Source of the DNA: Gibbula magus
Taxonomy: Eukaryota > Mollusca > Gastropoda > Trochida > Trochidae
DNA length: 64,000 nt
Assembly: GCA_936450465.1 (NCBI GenBank)
Contig: OW388291.1
Span: forward strand, 77,576,436-77,640,435
Direction of reading: 5' to 3'
A program made the translations under genes and the position numbers. The notes beneath the pieces were generated by a model, which was not told where the DNA came from, made no database searches, and was given only the letters and a program-made list of their open reading frames with translations. Shown here piece by piece: positions 1-12,108 of the stretch (position 1 is the first letter of the stretch; the number at the start of each line of letters is the position of its first letter).

Positions 1-2666
1 TCAGTGTGACGTTCTCATGTCCTGCTAAAGCTGTGGAAGTGATAGAAGACGAAACTGAGAGTTGCAGTATACCCAGATTTTCATGGCGGGAGGACTGTAA
101 GGACAGTTTCGTCACATGCTTATGTGATCTACTTCATGACTTCAGTGTAGATCAGTGTGGCGCGTTACTAAACATTGTCATAAACTCGGCAGTTACTAGA
201 CTGACTAACACTCTTCAAACATGTGCAGCTAAGTGTGGTCTACAAGCGAGGCAGCATAACTCCAAACAGTCTAGTAATGATGTGTGGTATGATGCTGAAT
301 GTGAAGCTATGAAGAAGACTAAACTATTACATCTGAATAAATTTCGGCTTTCTGGGGATAAAGACTTATTAAATAAATACTGTAGAGCCAGAAATGCTTA
401 CCGAAATACATGCAGAAAAAAGAAAGCAGAATCTGATGAAAATCGGATATATGAACTTGTCTCTTTATCTGCAAATAAAGACAGCAAAAACTTTTGGGCT
501 AAGGTCAAGTCGCTGACGAGTTCTCGCAGCCACTCCCCTAGTATAACTTGTGCACAATGGACTGATTACTTCAAGGATGTGTGAAACATATCTATTATAA
601 CTGTGGACAGTGATTTGATCGATGATGCTGAACTGTTGACTGATAATACTACTGGATATACCGATGATGACAATGCCATTAATACTGATTATGATTATGA
701 TGTTGATTGTATATTGAATGATGATATTTCTCATAAAGAGATTGAAGATGCTGTAAAAGGTTTAAAATGTGGGAAAGCGGCAGGCCCAGATGGTATCAAG
801 GCTGAGATGATTGTTTGTTGTTTGCGTTTACTCAGTCCTTATTTGGTATTGATATTTAATCATGTTCTCTCATCTGGTATACATCCACAGGAGTGGTCAA
901 AAGGTGTAATTGTTCCTTTGCACAAAAAAGGTAGTGTAAATAGTGTAGATAATTATAGGGGTATTTCGCTGATGGATGTTCTTGGGAAGGTATTTTGTAT
1001 AGTGATTAATAATCGTCTTCAAAGATTTGCAGAGGTTTATGATAAGATTCCAGAAGTACAGGCTGGGTTTCGTAAAGGGTATTCTACCGCAGACAATATA
1101 TTTACATTGCAGTGTCTCATTCAGAAGTATCTTTCTAAAAGTGGTGGCCGCTTCTATTGCTTATTTGTTGATTTTCGAAAGGCTTTCGATTCTGTTAATA
1201 GGACTTTACTTTGGTATTCACTTTATAGACAAGGAATAAGAGGCAAGTTAATTTTGGTTTTGAGAGATATGTATTCTAAAATATTGGTAGCAGTTAGACA
1301 TTCTCATTCTTCAGTTAGTGGATATTTTAAATCATTGAGTGGCGTGCGTCAGGGTTGTATTTTAAGTCCTTTTCTTTTTGCAATGTTTATAACAGAGTTT
1401 CAGGATATGTTGCAGAATTCAGGCGTTAGGGGTGTTTTTGTTGGATCAGATTATGTCGATTTACTTTTATTATTGTATGCGGACGATCTTAATTTATTTG
1501 ATGACACGGTGGTAGGTTTACAGAGGAATATAGATATATTACATAAGTATTGTAGTTCTTGGGGTCTTGAGGTCAATATGGATAAGACGGAGGTTCTGGT
1601 ATTTCGTAATGGTGGCTTTCTTCGTTCGTATGAGAAATGGTCCTATAACGGCATCTCAATTAAAACGTCAACGTACTATAATTATCTTGGTATTCTATTT
1701 TCTACTCGGTTATCTTGGACGAAGTGCGCACAAAATCTAGTTGATAGGGCCAGCAAGGCACTCTTTTCTCTGAAAGTATTGTTTAATAAATATCCTAATA
1801 TTACCGCTACTTTAATGTTTAGATTATTTGATAGTAAGATTAAACCTGTGTTATTATATGGCTCTGAAATTTGGGGATTTGAGGAAAGGAAAGCTATTGA
1901 AATATTTCACACTAATTTTTGTAAATATGTACTTGGCGTTGGGAAACATGTTTCTAGTAATGGTATTTTAGCAGAATGTGGTAGATCAAACTTTTATGTG
2001 GATTATTATGTAAGGTGTATCAGTTTTTGGTGTAAATTGTTAAGGATGCCAGAAGATCGTTATCCTAAACAATCTTATTTACTCATGAGGAAACTAGATT
2101 CAGTTGGTAGGGTTACATGGGCAACATCGGTTAAATATCTTTTGTGTTCCTTTGGTTTTGGATTTGTATGGTTTAGTCAGGATGTTGGTGATACTTCTTA
2201 TTTTTTATCCCATTTTAAGAACAGAATTTTAGATTGTAATAAACAATGTATTATTGGTAAAATAAATGAATCTCTTCATCTTAGATATTTCAAAGAAGTA
2301 AAATCAATGTTAGTTGTTGAACATTATGTAACTTCTATACACTATAAAGCAATTAGAAGAAATATTTGTTTATTAAGATTACATGCACTTCCATTGAAAT
2401 GTAACATTCGAGGTATTAATGTTAATACGATTTGTAAAATGTGTGACTGTGGTGTGATTAAAAATGAAATTCACTTTATGTTTGAATGTACTGCATATGC
2501 CTTTATTAGAGACAAATATTTTCCATCTTGTGAACAGGACAACATGTTAAAAGTATATCTTAATTTGATTAGCAGCAATTGTAACACTACACTTTTTAAT
2601 TGTTCCAAATATAAAACGGAAGCTCTTGCTTTTAGGAAGCGTGCCACTACTTCCATAATAATTTAA
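1..2666 (+). pseudogene. LINE family 1 ORF2 (reverse transcriptase), interrupted by one in-frame stop
   Basis: A non-LTR retrotransposon polyprotein enters from the left edge and runs to 2666 in one frame, broken only by a TGA at 582-584. The first 190 residues are the linker that follows an endonuclease domain. After the stop, counting from 603, the RT motifs appear in order: GKAAGPDGI at residues 57-65, NYRGISL near 117, GFRKGYSTADNIF near 155, FVDFRKAFDSVNR at 188-200, GVRQGCILSPF at 247-257 and YADD at 292-295. The catalytic aspartates D190, D294 and D295 are kept. A Cys/His cluster (CKMC...H...C) sits near residues 610-630. The endonuclease lies outside the window. The clade is unresolved. 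One stop in about 2.6 kb suggests a fairly young but dead copy. Confidence 0.9.
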
Positions 2667-2774
2667 CTACTGCTTTCTATGTATAATATAAGTTTCTACT
2701 TTCTTATATATTTGTAAATTGTATTGTTATTGTACATGGGCCAATGGCCTACAAAACCGAAATAAACAATTGAA
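2667..2774 (+). mobile_element. 3' UTR and end of LINE family 1
   Basis: The short 3' UTR holds a hairpin, GGCC-AAT-GGCC, at 2739-2749 and AATAAA at 2761-2766, then joins B1 flanking DNA near 2774. The boundary is set by comparison with 7717 and 12810, where the same flank (AGGAGCAGAATG or GGGGCAGAATG) occurs without a LINE beside it. Other copies in the window have the same GGCC-NNN-GGCC hairpin (17734, 20391 on the minus strand), so it looks like a family hallmark, perhaps the site bound by the reverse transcriptase. Confidence 0.7.
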
Positions 2775-3170
2775 TTATAGGAGCAGAATGAATAAGATGG
2801 AAATATATTGTTGAAAGCATGGATCTATTAACTTTCGACTATCAAACATCCACATTATGGAAAATAAGGACCTCAATCTAATGTACCTGTTACTAAATTA
2901 TTTCAGAAGGAGCTAACACATTACTTCGAAACGTTGTGTATCCACACAATATAGAAGTTGTTTTCCAGAAAATAGTATAGACTTCAACTGTTACAAATGA
3001 AGGGTAACCTGACACAAAGTCGAAAAAGATTACCAAAATAAAATGAAAGAGAAATAAATATGTGCAACTTATTTTTATTCCAACATCCAACGATATCAAC
3101 GATAACCATTCTGTTTGACAGCACTAACAGAAACCAGTTATGATCAAACGTCCAAGGAATTGATCAGTTG

Positions 3171-4012
3171 TTATTTTTTGTTTTCTTTGACTTTCCCTTC
3201 TTTAGACTAAAAACTCGACATTTCCTTGAAACCAGTTTGTCCAAGTCGAGTCGAGTTTCCTCTTCTTCGCTGGTCTCGCTGTCTTACACTCTCTTCTAGA
3301 TGATGTCAATAAATCATTCATCTTCATCATCAGACGTTCATTCCTAATATTCTCTTCCAGTTCCTCAGCACTTAGTTTGAAACTTGCACGTTCCTTCAGA
3401 TTTCTTGAGAGCTTTGTGTTTGTAGCGGTTGGTAGGCCAATGTTGGTAATAATGTCAGATAACTCAGTGTTGAATGAAAGTTCCATTGTAGAACATGAAT
3501 CCTCTATTTCACCATCACTGTCCGCATGAAAGGAATCATCTTCACAGCGTCACAGGCGGAGCGAAAATATTTCCAAAAGAATCTTCTCCTTCCGCCCTTG
3601 ACCTCAACCATCGCATTTTCAGTGCTAAAATTTTAACGTACTGCAGGCTAATCGGATAAGCCAATCAGAAGACAGTTGTATTGCCTCTGTGACTGTGTCG
3701 ATCGTCACTTATTTTGAATTGGTTCCGAATGTAAACGGTGATTTCATTGGCTGTATGTTAGCAGATGGTAAGGGAAGTAACTCGTGATCCCAATAGGTGT
3801 CGCTGAATTGTTTCACCACTTCTGGCTAGTTTGGAGGCAAGGTAAAAAATGGAGAGATCTCGATACATTTTCACCTTGCCGTTGGAAGATGGAAAGGAAT
3901 AATCCACAAGTTTTGGCAGATTCTCCTTGAAGTCGAAATTCGGCTTCCTTTTAAAGTAGGTTTTCTCATGTTCTGAGTAAGTGACATATACAATATCAGA
4001 TGGTCTCTTCAT
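3171..4012 (-). pseudogene. B1, type B family gene, disrupted by a MITE and a 7-nt deletion
   Basis: Read on the minus strand, the start MKRPSDIVYV at 4012 and the next 40 residues match the intact B4 gene. The frame then enters a 355-bp insertion at 3537-3891. The second half resumes with MELSFNTELSD and the NLKERASFKLSAEELEE helix. A second lesion follows the KKRKLD motif: seven bases present in B4 are missing, so the conserved C-terminal SRKCRLF tail is lost to frameshift. The TATA element upstream reads TATATGAG instead of the TATATAAG of B4. No intact product is possible. Confidence 0.88.
3537..3891. mobile_element. 355-bp MITE with 9-bp target duplication inside B1
   Basis: The inserted DNA is flanked by perfect 9-bp direct repeats GAAAGGAAT (3528-3536 and 3892-3900). 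Its ends are inverted: CATCTTCACAGCG on the left, and CATCTTCCAACGG when the right end is read in reverse. A second shared stretch (GCGAAAATATTTC against GTGAAAATGTATC) lies further in. No coding capacity is visible. A 9-bp duplication is typical of Mutator-like elements and is also seen in Merlin elements, so the superfamily is an inference. Gene B3 carries no element at the equivalent site. Confidence 0.8.
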
Positions 4013-4370
4013 GATCGTTGCAGGTAAATGTATCTAAGTTACCAAATAGATCCCTTCTCCGAAATCTGGGTTTGCAAGTAGATCGCTGAAGTTGTATTTC
4101 CTATTTAAACATCCAGACCTCATATAGCCTGATAGGTCCCTCTGTTTTCTTAAACAGCCTTATGTAGTTAAGTAGGTTGGAATACATCCACAATCTGAGC
4201 AATCAACCTTGAGACTGCTTTCAAAAAGCCTTTAATTTTCTTTGTGTATGGTCATTGTGTGTTTATACAAGTTCAATCAACACCCCAAGGTGTTAATTAG
4301 CTTATCAACTGATTGCAACATTAGATGAATATGTGTTGTTGCAACTGTGTAAGGTCTAGTTAATTAGCAC
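4013..4370 (-). promoter_or_regulatory. Promoter region of B1 (decayed)
   Basis: On the minus strand, reading towards B1, the region holds TGCTAATTAAC (complement of 4359-4369), then GTTGATTGCTCAG (near 4200), then a degenerate TATA (TATATGAGG, near 4120). The order and spacing match the promoters of B4 and B5, and the first two blocks also occur upstream of type A genes. Confidence 0.6.
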
Positions 4371-4423
4371 TACTATTTTATAATTTAATTAGTGTGGAGT
4401 TGAATAGGTTTTTGTCGGCAGCA

Positions 4424-4705
<282 letters not shown>

Positions 4706-5372
4706 TTTTTTTGAAGAAAGGTGTGAGAAAGATGTTTAAACAGTTCACAAATAACATTTTCTTTCCTATGTATTTTGTCTGAAGTAAAGTTACATATGAG
4801 AATTAATTCGGTTCCCATGTGTTATACAAAGAGTGTGAAACAACAGTTATGTTTTGTGTTTCAGCTTTTCAACATCAGAACATGACGAATTATGATAAAA
4901 TCAATGATGTCTGATAATCTTTGGTATTGCAGTCATATTTTACACTTTCGATCATATTCTTTAATGAATATACAGTGTATTGAGAAATTAACTACCCCGC
5001 TACTTGCCAATCTTCTGATTAGTTAAAACAGAAAATTGTTTAAAACAAGATACATCATAAAGGAGAAAGTATGCCAGGTTATATACAGCTTTCAAAGGAA
5101 TATTGCCTAGCTAACTGCAAGCTATTGACTTTAAGTTTATTCAATTTGTATAAATACAAAATACTTTGAGAATATATCTGGTCAGCGCATGTGTGTGAAA
5201 TTTCTCACATTGGTTGTTATTTGCGATTCATGGAAATAGTAAATATAAGAAAGGAAAGCCTCTGCTGACAAGTTACTATGTGTTTAAGAGATTACCATCC
5301 TTAGAATCATATGTATGCATAATTGAAAGTAGCACGTAAATACTAGCTTACATAACTTCAAACAGATAGCAC
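4706..5372. other. Intergenic spacer between B1 and A1
   Basis: AT-rich DNA with no credible coding frame. It is kept in the second unit and more loosely in the B3-A3, B4-A4 and B5-A5 intervals. It includes the palindrome TGTGTGAAATTTCTCACA near 5195, which is not kept in A4 or A6. Confidence 0.6.
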
Positions 5373-5703
5373 TGCTAATTAACTTGATACCAATCAGCTT
5401 TAACAACACCCTTTACCTGAAATACAGAGATTATATTTAAAATCACTTGATGAACTATTTAGGACCCAATGGCGTTGATTGAACCCATTTAGTTGTGAAA
5501 ACATGTCCAAATAACTTTAGGTAATACTACCTACGACTACTGTAAATCTCTGTCGTTGATTGGTCGATTTGGGAATATTTATCTTCTTACTTTTGAAGTT
5601 AAACCTATTTACTGCAAGAAGCAGGGTTATATAAGACCTGAACCTCAGTATCCACCATATCAAATCTCTGGTTGCACACAATTAGTCAACTCTTGTAACA
5701 GAA
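5373..5703 (+). promoter_or_regulatory. Proximal promoter of A1
   Basis: Blocks shared by the type A genes occur in fixed order: TGCTAATTAAC at 5373-5383, GTTGATTGGTC at 5555-5565, GGGAATATTTATC at 5571-5583, and a TATA box TATATAA at 5628-5634, about 70 bases before the ATG at 5704. The TGCTAATTAAC to ATG distance is 331 bases in A1 to A4, 328 in A5 and 327 in A6. The fixed spacing supports a real core promoter. The binding factors are unknown; TAATTA would suit a homeodomain protein. Confidence 0.75.
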
Positions 5704-6186
5704 ATGAAGCGACCTTCTGATATTGTATATGTCAACCATGCTGAATCACAGAAAACATACTTTAGAAGGAAACCCAAGTTTGATTTCGACAACCTCCCTA
5801 AACTTGTTGACTACTCGATACATGAGGACAGTGATGAAGAAATATTGGACTCATGTTCAGCATTGGAACTCTCCTTCAAGCTCGATTCTCCCGGCACCAT
5901 CAGCAGCACTTATCTACAAAATTCTTCTAATAAGAAGATAACAAGTTGTAGAAATCTGAAGGAACGTGCAAGTTTCAAACTGAGTGCTGAGGAACTAGAA
6001 GAGAATATTAGGAATGAACGTCTGATGACAAAAATGAATGACTTACTAACTTCATCTAGAAGAGAATGTGACACAGCGAGGCCAGTGAAGAAGAGGAAAC
6101 TCGACTGGACCTCTATTGTCGAAAAGCTTGTTTCAAGGAAATGTCGACTGTTTCGCACAAAGAGGTCAAAGAAGACAAGCAAATAG
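5704..6186 (+). CDS. A1, unrecognised nuclear-type family protein (160 aa, intronless)
   Basis: The product is not one I recognise. Residues 1-10 are MKRPSDIVYV. Residues 21-29 are basic and aromatic (RRKPKFDFD). LVDYSIHEDSDEE at 34-46 is acidic. Residues 47-80 are a serine-rich, variable linker. Residues 83-122 are predicted by eye to be one charged helix (NLKERASFKLSAEELEEN...), possibly a coiled coil. PVKKRKLD at 127-134 looks like a nuclear localisation signal. SRKCRLFRTKRSKK at 144-157 is a basic tail. There is no signal peptide or membrane segment. The start is set by the family-wide MKRP and a TATA box 70 bases upstream. The reading frame is kept across paralogues as distant as C, which supports a real gene. 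A nuclear role is inferred only. Confidence 0.88.
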   Translation: MKRPSDIVYVNHAESQKTYFRRKPKFDFDNLPKLVDYSIHEDSDEEILDSCSALELSFKLDSPGTISSTYLQNSSNKKITSCRNLKERASFKLSAEELEENIRNERLMTKMNDLLTSSRRECDTARPVKKRKLDWTSIVEKLVSRKCRLFRTKRSKKTSK

Positions 6187-6251
6187 TTTACAATACTGTT
6201 TTTATGTGTTCACTGTTGATAGTGCTATTGTTGTGAATGTTATTCATGTTG

Positions 6252-6257
6252 AATAAA
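6252..6257 (+). terminator. Polyadenylation signal of A1
   Basis: AATAAA lies 66 bases after the stop codon. The same signal follows every intact type A gene at a similar distance. Confidence 0.75.
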
Positions 6258-7014
6258 GAAATATATAAAAGAATATATTGTTAGAGTTGTACATGGATTC
6301 AGTTATGACCTGTCATATTTCCAAAGTTAAAATAATGTCACTGGTTCAGTCATATTAATGATAATAATTGGATCTCTTCAGATTCATAGGAATCAGCTAT
6401 ACAGGTAATCTTATAGATTACTTCTATTTTATTGCATTGTTAATCTATGTCCACTGCTCGTGTTCAAGGGCTATATTAAAAGCAAATTGGCAAACCATGC
6501 AAGAAACTACATTCAGATAAACTTTTGGTTGGTTCAAACTGACGTTTAACTCCTACCTGTTTGTAACAAACCCTGCCATTTACTTACCATGATTTGTCTG
6601 ATGACAAAGGCAACACTTCCATTTCTTTTTAATTCCATTGCAACTTCATCCATCATTTCATATAACAAACAGTAAAACATAGTTGTGGTATAACAAAGCT
6701 GAAAATATAATGTAAGTGTATAGTCAGTGAGGCCGGATAAGTCATTGGAGGGCTAACATTTGAACACAGAGTGAGGAGATAATTATATTATGGGCGCTTC
6801 AACCAATACCAACTAAGACAGGTAAATGTTTCCATTTCATAATGTAGGAGCCGAAGAAAAAGATTTATCTTTTACTGTAGATTCGTTTCAACATGGTTGT
6901 TCTTTAACCAAATAATGATGAGACTTACTAAGCTTCAATGACGATTGGATAGAAGAGTATGATGTCAGTAATATCAAAAGAATGTCTTTTTCCCGAATAT
7001 TTACAGTACATGTA
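6258..7014. other. Spacer after A1
   Basis: AT-rich DNA without a credible gene. It is repeated after A2 and, with two insertions, after A3 and A4 (pieces at 16060-16450 and 19010-19300, and 8763 bases further on). Confidence 0.6.
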
Positions 7015-7485
7015 AATATAACATGGTTATATTTTGGATAACACTACTTTCAATTGTACAACTTGTTTTTCGGGCTGAGTCTCTTGCAGGATTCGAACCC
7101 AAACCCTCAGAGTAAAACAACTATCGCCAGCACTGACCGTACCAACAGCTTACCGCACAACCTCACAAATGTAATCATGTCATATTTGTTCCCTATCTAA
7201 ATGGCATGTATTTTCTAATGCATTCAGGCTTGGGAGATGCGCCAAATTACATCTATCAGAGGGGTACTAAATGTAAAATTAGCTTCACTATCGATTGTTG
7301 GGCCTCGATTTTGTGTCGAGGCAAGTGGTCATGTGGTAAGCTGTTGGTACAGTCAGTTCCTGGCAATAGTTGCCCTACTCTGAGGGTGTAGGTTAGAATC
7401 CCGCAAGGGACTCGTCCCGAAAAAGTGCAAAAATTTGTACTATTGAAAAAGTGTTATCCAAAATGTAACCATATATCATTTAATT
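7015..7485. mobile_element. Inverted pair of tRNA-like SINEs
   Basis: A minus-strand copy (about 7015-7170) and a plus-strand copy (about 7315-7485) face each other. Each has a tRNA-like head (GTGGTAAGCTGTTGGTAC) and a box B-like GGGTTCGAATCC, best kept in the left copy. Each also has the shared tail GACTCGGCCCGAAAAAG...TTGTACTATTGAA and ends near AAATGTAACCATAT. Between them is an anonymous piece that also precedes the plus-strand copy at 35340 and ends in the hairpin CCTCGATTTTGTGTCGAGG. Short frames beginning MHSGLGD are not genes. Confidence 0.7.
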
Positions 7486-8113
7486 ACTTACAGGTGTCTT
7501 CAATCTCTTACGGTGCCATGACCATGTAAAGTTCTACCCTTAACTTAGTTTCACATTTAAATCATCTACACAGTTGAAGGTCCTACTTTTGTTCATTTAA
7601 ATACGAAGTTAGTGTCACTACTCTCACATTACGCATTTAAAATCAAACTGAATATGGAGGGTGAAGAAATTTCTAAATATTTATAATATATTTCCTTCAC
7701 TCTCTAACCATATTATAGGAGCAGAATGTATAAGATGGAAAGATATTGTTGAAAGCATTGATCTATTAACTTTCAACTATCAAACATCTATATTATGGAA
7801 AATAAGGACCTCAATCTAATGTACCTGTTACTAAATTGTTTCAGAAGGAGCGAACACATTACTTCGAAACGTTGTGTATCCACACAATACAGAAGTTGTT
7901 TTCCAGAAAATAGTATAGACTTCAACTGTTACAAATGAAGGGTAACCTGACACAAAGTCGAAAAAGATTACCAAGATAAAATGAAAGAGAAATAAATATT
8001 TGCAACTTATTTTTATTCCAACATCCAACGATATCAACGATAACAATTATGTTTGCCAGCACTAACAGAAAACATTTAAGATATGATCAAACGTCGAAGG
8101 AATTGATCAGTTG

Positions 8114-8955
8114 TTATTTTTTGTTTTCTTTGACTTTCCCTTCTTTATACTAAAAACTCGACATTTCCTTGAAACCAGTTTGTCCAAGTCGAGTCGAGTT
8201 TCCTCTTCTTCGCTGGTCTCGCTGTCTTACACTCTCTTCTAGATGAAGTCAATAAATCATTCATCTTCATCATCAGACGTTCATTCCTAATATTCTCTTC
8301 CAGTTCCTCAGCACTTAGTTTGAAACTTGCACGTTCCTTCAGATTTCTTGAGAGCTTTGTGTTTGTAGCGGTTGGTAGGCCAATGTTGGTAATAATGTCA
8401 GATAACTCAGTGTTGAATGAAAGTTCCATTGTAGAACATGAATCCTCTATTTCACCATCACTGTCCGCATGAAAGGAATCATCTTCACAGCGTCACAGGC
8501 GTAGCGAAAATATTTCCAAAAGAATCTTCTCCTTCCGCCCTTGACCTAAACCATCGCATGTTCAGTGCTAAAATTTTAACGTACTGCAGGCTAATCGGAT
8601 AAGCCAATCAGAAGACAGTTGTATTGCCTCTGTGACTGTGTCGATCGTCACTTATTTTGAATTGGTTCCGAATGTAAACGGTGATTTCATTGGCTGTATG
8701 TTAGCAGATGGTAAGGGAAGTAACTCGTGATCCCAATAGGTGTCGCTGAATTGTTTCACCACTTCTGGCTAGTTTGGAGGCAAGGTAAAAAATGGAGAGA
8801 TCTCGATACATTTTCACCTTGCCGTTGGAAGATGGAAAGGAATAATCCACAAGTTTTGGCAGATTCTCCTTGAAGTCGAAATTCGGCTTCCTTTTAAAGT
8901 AGGTTTTCTCATGTTCTGAGTAAGTGACATATACAATATCAGATGGTCTCTTCAT
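8114..8955 (-). pseudogene. B2, type B family gene, same lesions as B1
   Basis: B2 carries the MITE (8480-8834) and the same 7-nt deletion after KKRKLD. It was therefore already dead when the unit was duplicated. The start MKRPSDIVYV is at 8955. The first 40 residues and the helix segment are still readable in separate frames. The upstream TATA is again TATATGAG. Confidence 0.87.
8480..8834. mobile_element. 355-bp MITE inside B2
   Basis: Same length, ends and GAAAGGAAT duplications (8471-8479 and 8835-8843) as the element in B1. It was copied by segmental duplication and is not an independent insertion. Confidence 0.8.
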
Positions 8956-9313
8956 GATCGTTGCAGGTAAATGTATCTAAGTTACCAAATAGATCCCTTC
9001 TCCGAAATCTGGGTTTGCAAGTAGATCGCTGAAGTTGTATTTCCTATTTAAACATCCAGACCTCATATAGCCTGATAGGTCCCTCTGTTTTCTTAAACAG
9101 CCTTATGTAGTTAAGTAGGTTGGAATACATCCACAATCTGAGCAATCAACCTTGAGACTGCTTTCAAAAAGCCTTTAATTTTCTTTGTGTATGGTCATTG
9201 TGTGTTTATACAAGTTCAATCAACACCCCAAGGTGTTAATTAGCTTATCAACTGATTGCAACATTAGATGAATATGTGTTGTTGCAACTGTGTAAGGTCT
9301 AGTTAATTAGCAC
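8956..9313 (-). promoter_or_regulatory. Promoter region of B2 (decayed)
   Basis: Duplicate of the B1 promoter. The complement of 9302-9312 is TGCTAATTAAC, and the TATA is weakened to TATATGAG. Confidence 0.55.
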
Positions 9314-9366
9314 TACTATTTTATAATTTAATTAGTGTGGAGTTGAATAGGTTTTTGTCGGCAGCA

Positions 9367-9792
<426 letters not shown>

Positions 9793-10458
9793 TTTTTTTG
9801 AAGAAAGGTGTGAGAAAGATGTTTAAACAGTTCACAAATAACATTTTCTTTCCTATGTATTTTGTCTGAAGTAAAGTTACATATGAGAATTAATTCGGTT
9901 CCCATGTGTTATACAAAGAGTGTGAAACAACAGTTATGTTTTGTGTTTCAGCTTTTCAACATCAGAACATGACGAATTATGATAAAATCAATGATGTCTG
10001 ATAATCTTTGGTATTGCAGTCATATTTTACACTTTCGATCATATTCTTTAATGAATATACAGTGTATTGAGAAATTAACTACCCCGCTACTTGCCAATCT
10101 TCTGATTAGTTAAAACAGAAAATTGTTTAAAACATATACATCATAAAGGAGAAAGTATGCCAGGTTATATACAGCTTTCAAAGGAATATTGCCTAGCTAA
10201 CTGCAAGCTATTGACTTTAAGTTTATTCAATTTGTATAAATACAAAATACTTTGAGAATATATCTGGTCAGCGCATGTGTGTGAAATTTCTCACATTGGT
10301 TGTTATTTGCGATTCATGGAAATAGTAAATATAAGAAAGGAAAGCCTCTGCTGACAAGTTACTATGTGTTTAAGAGATTACCATCCTTAGAATCATATGT
10401 ATGCATAATTGAAAGTAGCACGTAAATACTAGCTTACATAACTTCAAACAGATAGCAC

Positions 10459-10789
10459 TGCTAATTAACTTGATACCAATCAGCTTTAACAACACCCTTT
10501 ACCTGAAATACAGAGATTATATTTAAAATCACTTGATGAACTATTTAGGACCCAATGGCGTTGATTGAACCCATTTAGTTGTGAAAACTTGTCCAAATAA
10601 CTTTAGGTAATACTACCTACGACTACTGTAAATCTCTGTCGTTGATTGGTCGATTTGGGAATATTTATCTTCTTACTTTTGAAGTTAAACCTATTTACTG
10701 CAAGAAGCAGGGTTATATAAGACCTGAACCTCAGTATCCACCATATCAAATCTCTGGTTGCACACAATTAGTCAACTCTTGTAACAGAA
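10459..10789 (+). promoter_or_regulatory. Proximal promoter of A2
   Basis: Near-identical copy of the A1 promoter, with TGCTAATTAAC at 10459-10469 and TATATAA at 10714-10720. Confidence 0.72.
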
Positions 10790-11272
10790 ATGAAGCGACC
10801 TTCTGATATTGTATATGTCAACCATGCTGAATCACAGAAAACATACTTTAGAAGGAAACCCAAGTTTGATTTCGACAACCTCCCTAAACTTGTTGACTAC
10901 TCGATACATGAGGACAGTGATGAAGAAATATTGGACTCATGTTCAGCATTGGAACTCTCCTTCAAGCTCGATTCTCCCGGCACCATCAGCAGCACTTATC
11001 TACAAAATTCTTCTAATAAGAAGATAACAAGTTGTAGAAATCTGAAGGAACGTGCAAGTTTCAAACTGAGTGCTGAGGAACTAGAAGAGAATATTAGGAA
11101 TGAACGTCTGATGACAAAAATGAATGACTTACTAACTTCATCTAGAAGAGAATGTGACACAGCGAGGCCAGTGAAGAAGAGGAAACTCGACTGGACCTCT
11201 ATTGTCGAAAAGCTTGTTTCAAGGAAATGTCGACTGTTTCGCACAAAGAGGTCAAAGAAGACAAGCAAATAG
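10790..11272 (+). CDS. A2, family protein identical to A1 (160 aa)
   Basis: The predicted protein is identical to A1 throughout, while the flanks differ by scattered single bases. This fits a recent duplication of the 5-kb unit, with selection or conversion keeping the coding part unchanged. AATAAA at 11338-11343 is the likely polyadenylation signal. The gene is transcribed away from the dead B2. Confidence 0.88.
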   Translation: MKRPSDIVYVNHAESQKTYFRRKPKFDFDNLPKLVDYSIHEDSDEEILDSCSALELSFKLDSPGTISSTYLQNSSNKKITSCRNLKERASFKLSAEELEENIRNERLMTKMNDLLTSSRRECDTARPVKKRKLDWTSIVEKLVSRKCRLFRTKRSKKTSK

Positions 11273-12108
11273 TTTACAATACTGTTTTTATGTGTTCACT
11301 GTTGATAGTGCTATTGTTGTGAATGTTATTCATGTTGAATAAAGAAATATATAAAAGAATATATTGTTAGAGTTGTACATGGATTCAGTTATGACCTGTC
11401 ATATTTCCAAAGTTAAAATAATGTCACTGGTTCAGTCATATTAATGATAATAATTGGATCACTTCAGATTCATAGGAATCAGCTATACAGGTAATCTTAT
11501 AGATTACTTCTATTTTATTGCATTGTTAATCTATGTCCACTGCTCGTGTTCAAGGGCTATATTAAAAGCAAATTGGCAAACCATGCAAGAAACTACATTC
11601 AGATAAACTTTTGGTTGGTTCAAACTGACGTTTAACTCCTACCTGTTTGTAACAAACCCTGCCATTTACTTACCATGATTTGTCTGATGACAAAGGCAAC
11701 ACTTCCATTTCTTTTTAATTCCATTGCAACTTCATCCATCATTTCATATAACAAACAGTAAAACATATTTGTGCTATAACAAAGCTGAAAATATAATGTG
11801 AGTGTATAGTCAGTGAGGCCGGATAAGTCATTGGAGGGCTAACATTAGAACACAGAGTGAGGAGATAATTATATTATGGGCGCTTCAACCAATACCAACT
11901 AAGACAGGTAAATGTTTCCATTTCATAATGTAGGAGCCGAAGAAAAAGATTTATCTTTTACTGTAGATTCGTTGCAACATGGTTGTTCTTTAACCAAATA
12001 ATGATGAGACTTACTAAGCTTCAATGACGATTGGATAGAAGAGTATGATGTCAGTAATATCAAAAGAATGTCTTTTTCCCGAATATTTACAGTACATGTA
12101 AATATAAC

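Noticed and set aside
5180..5215. Notch-type paired Su(H)/RBPJ site (TGTGTGAAATTTCTCACA)
   Set aside because: The spacing is not that of a paired site, and it is missing from A4 and A6, so it is not a family feature. A Bearded-like reading of NERL in the helix is equally weak.
5704..6186. Relation of the family to CDK inhibitors of the p21/p27 type (KPKFDF, KKRK, CRLF)
   Set aside because: The short motifs occur in the wrong order, and no CDK-inhibitor domain is visible. Resemblance is superficial.
7080..7170. tRNA genes suggested by GGGTTCGAATCC
   Set aside because: No cloverleaf with a paired acceptor stem can be built, and many dispersed copies share a non-tRNA tail, so these are SINEs.
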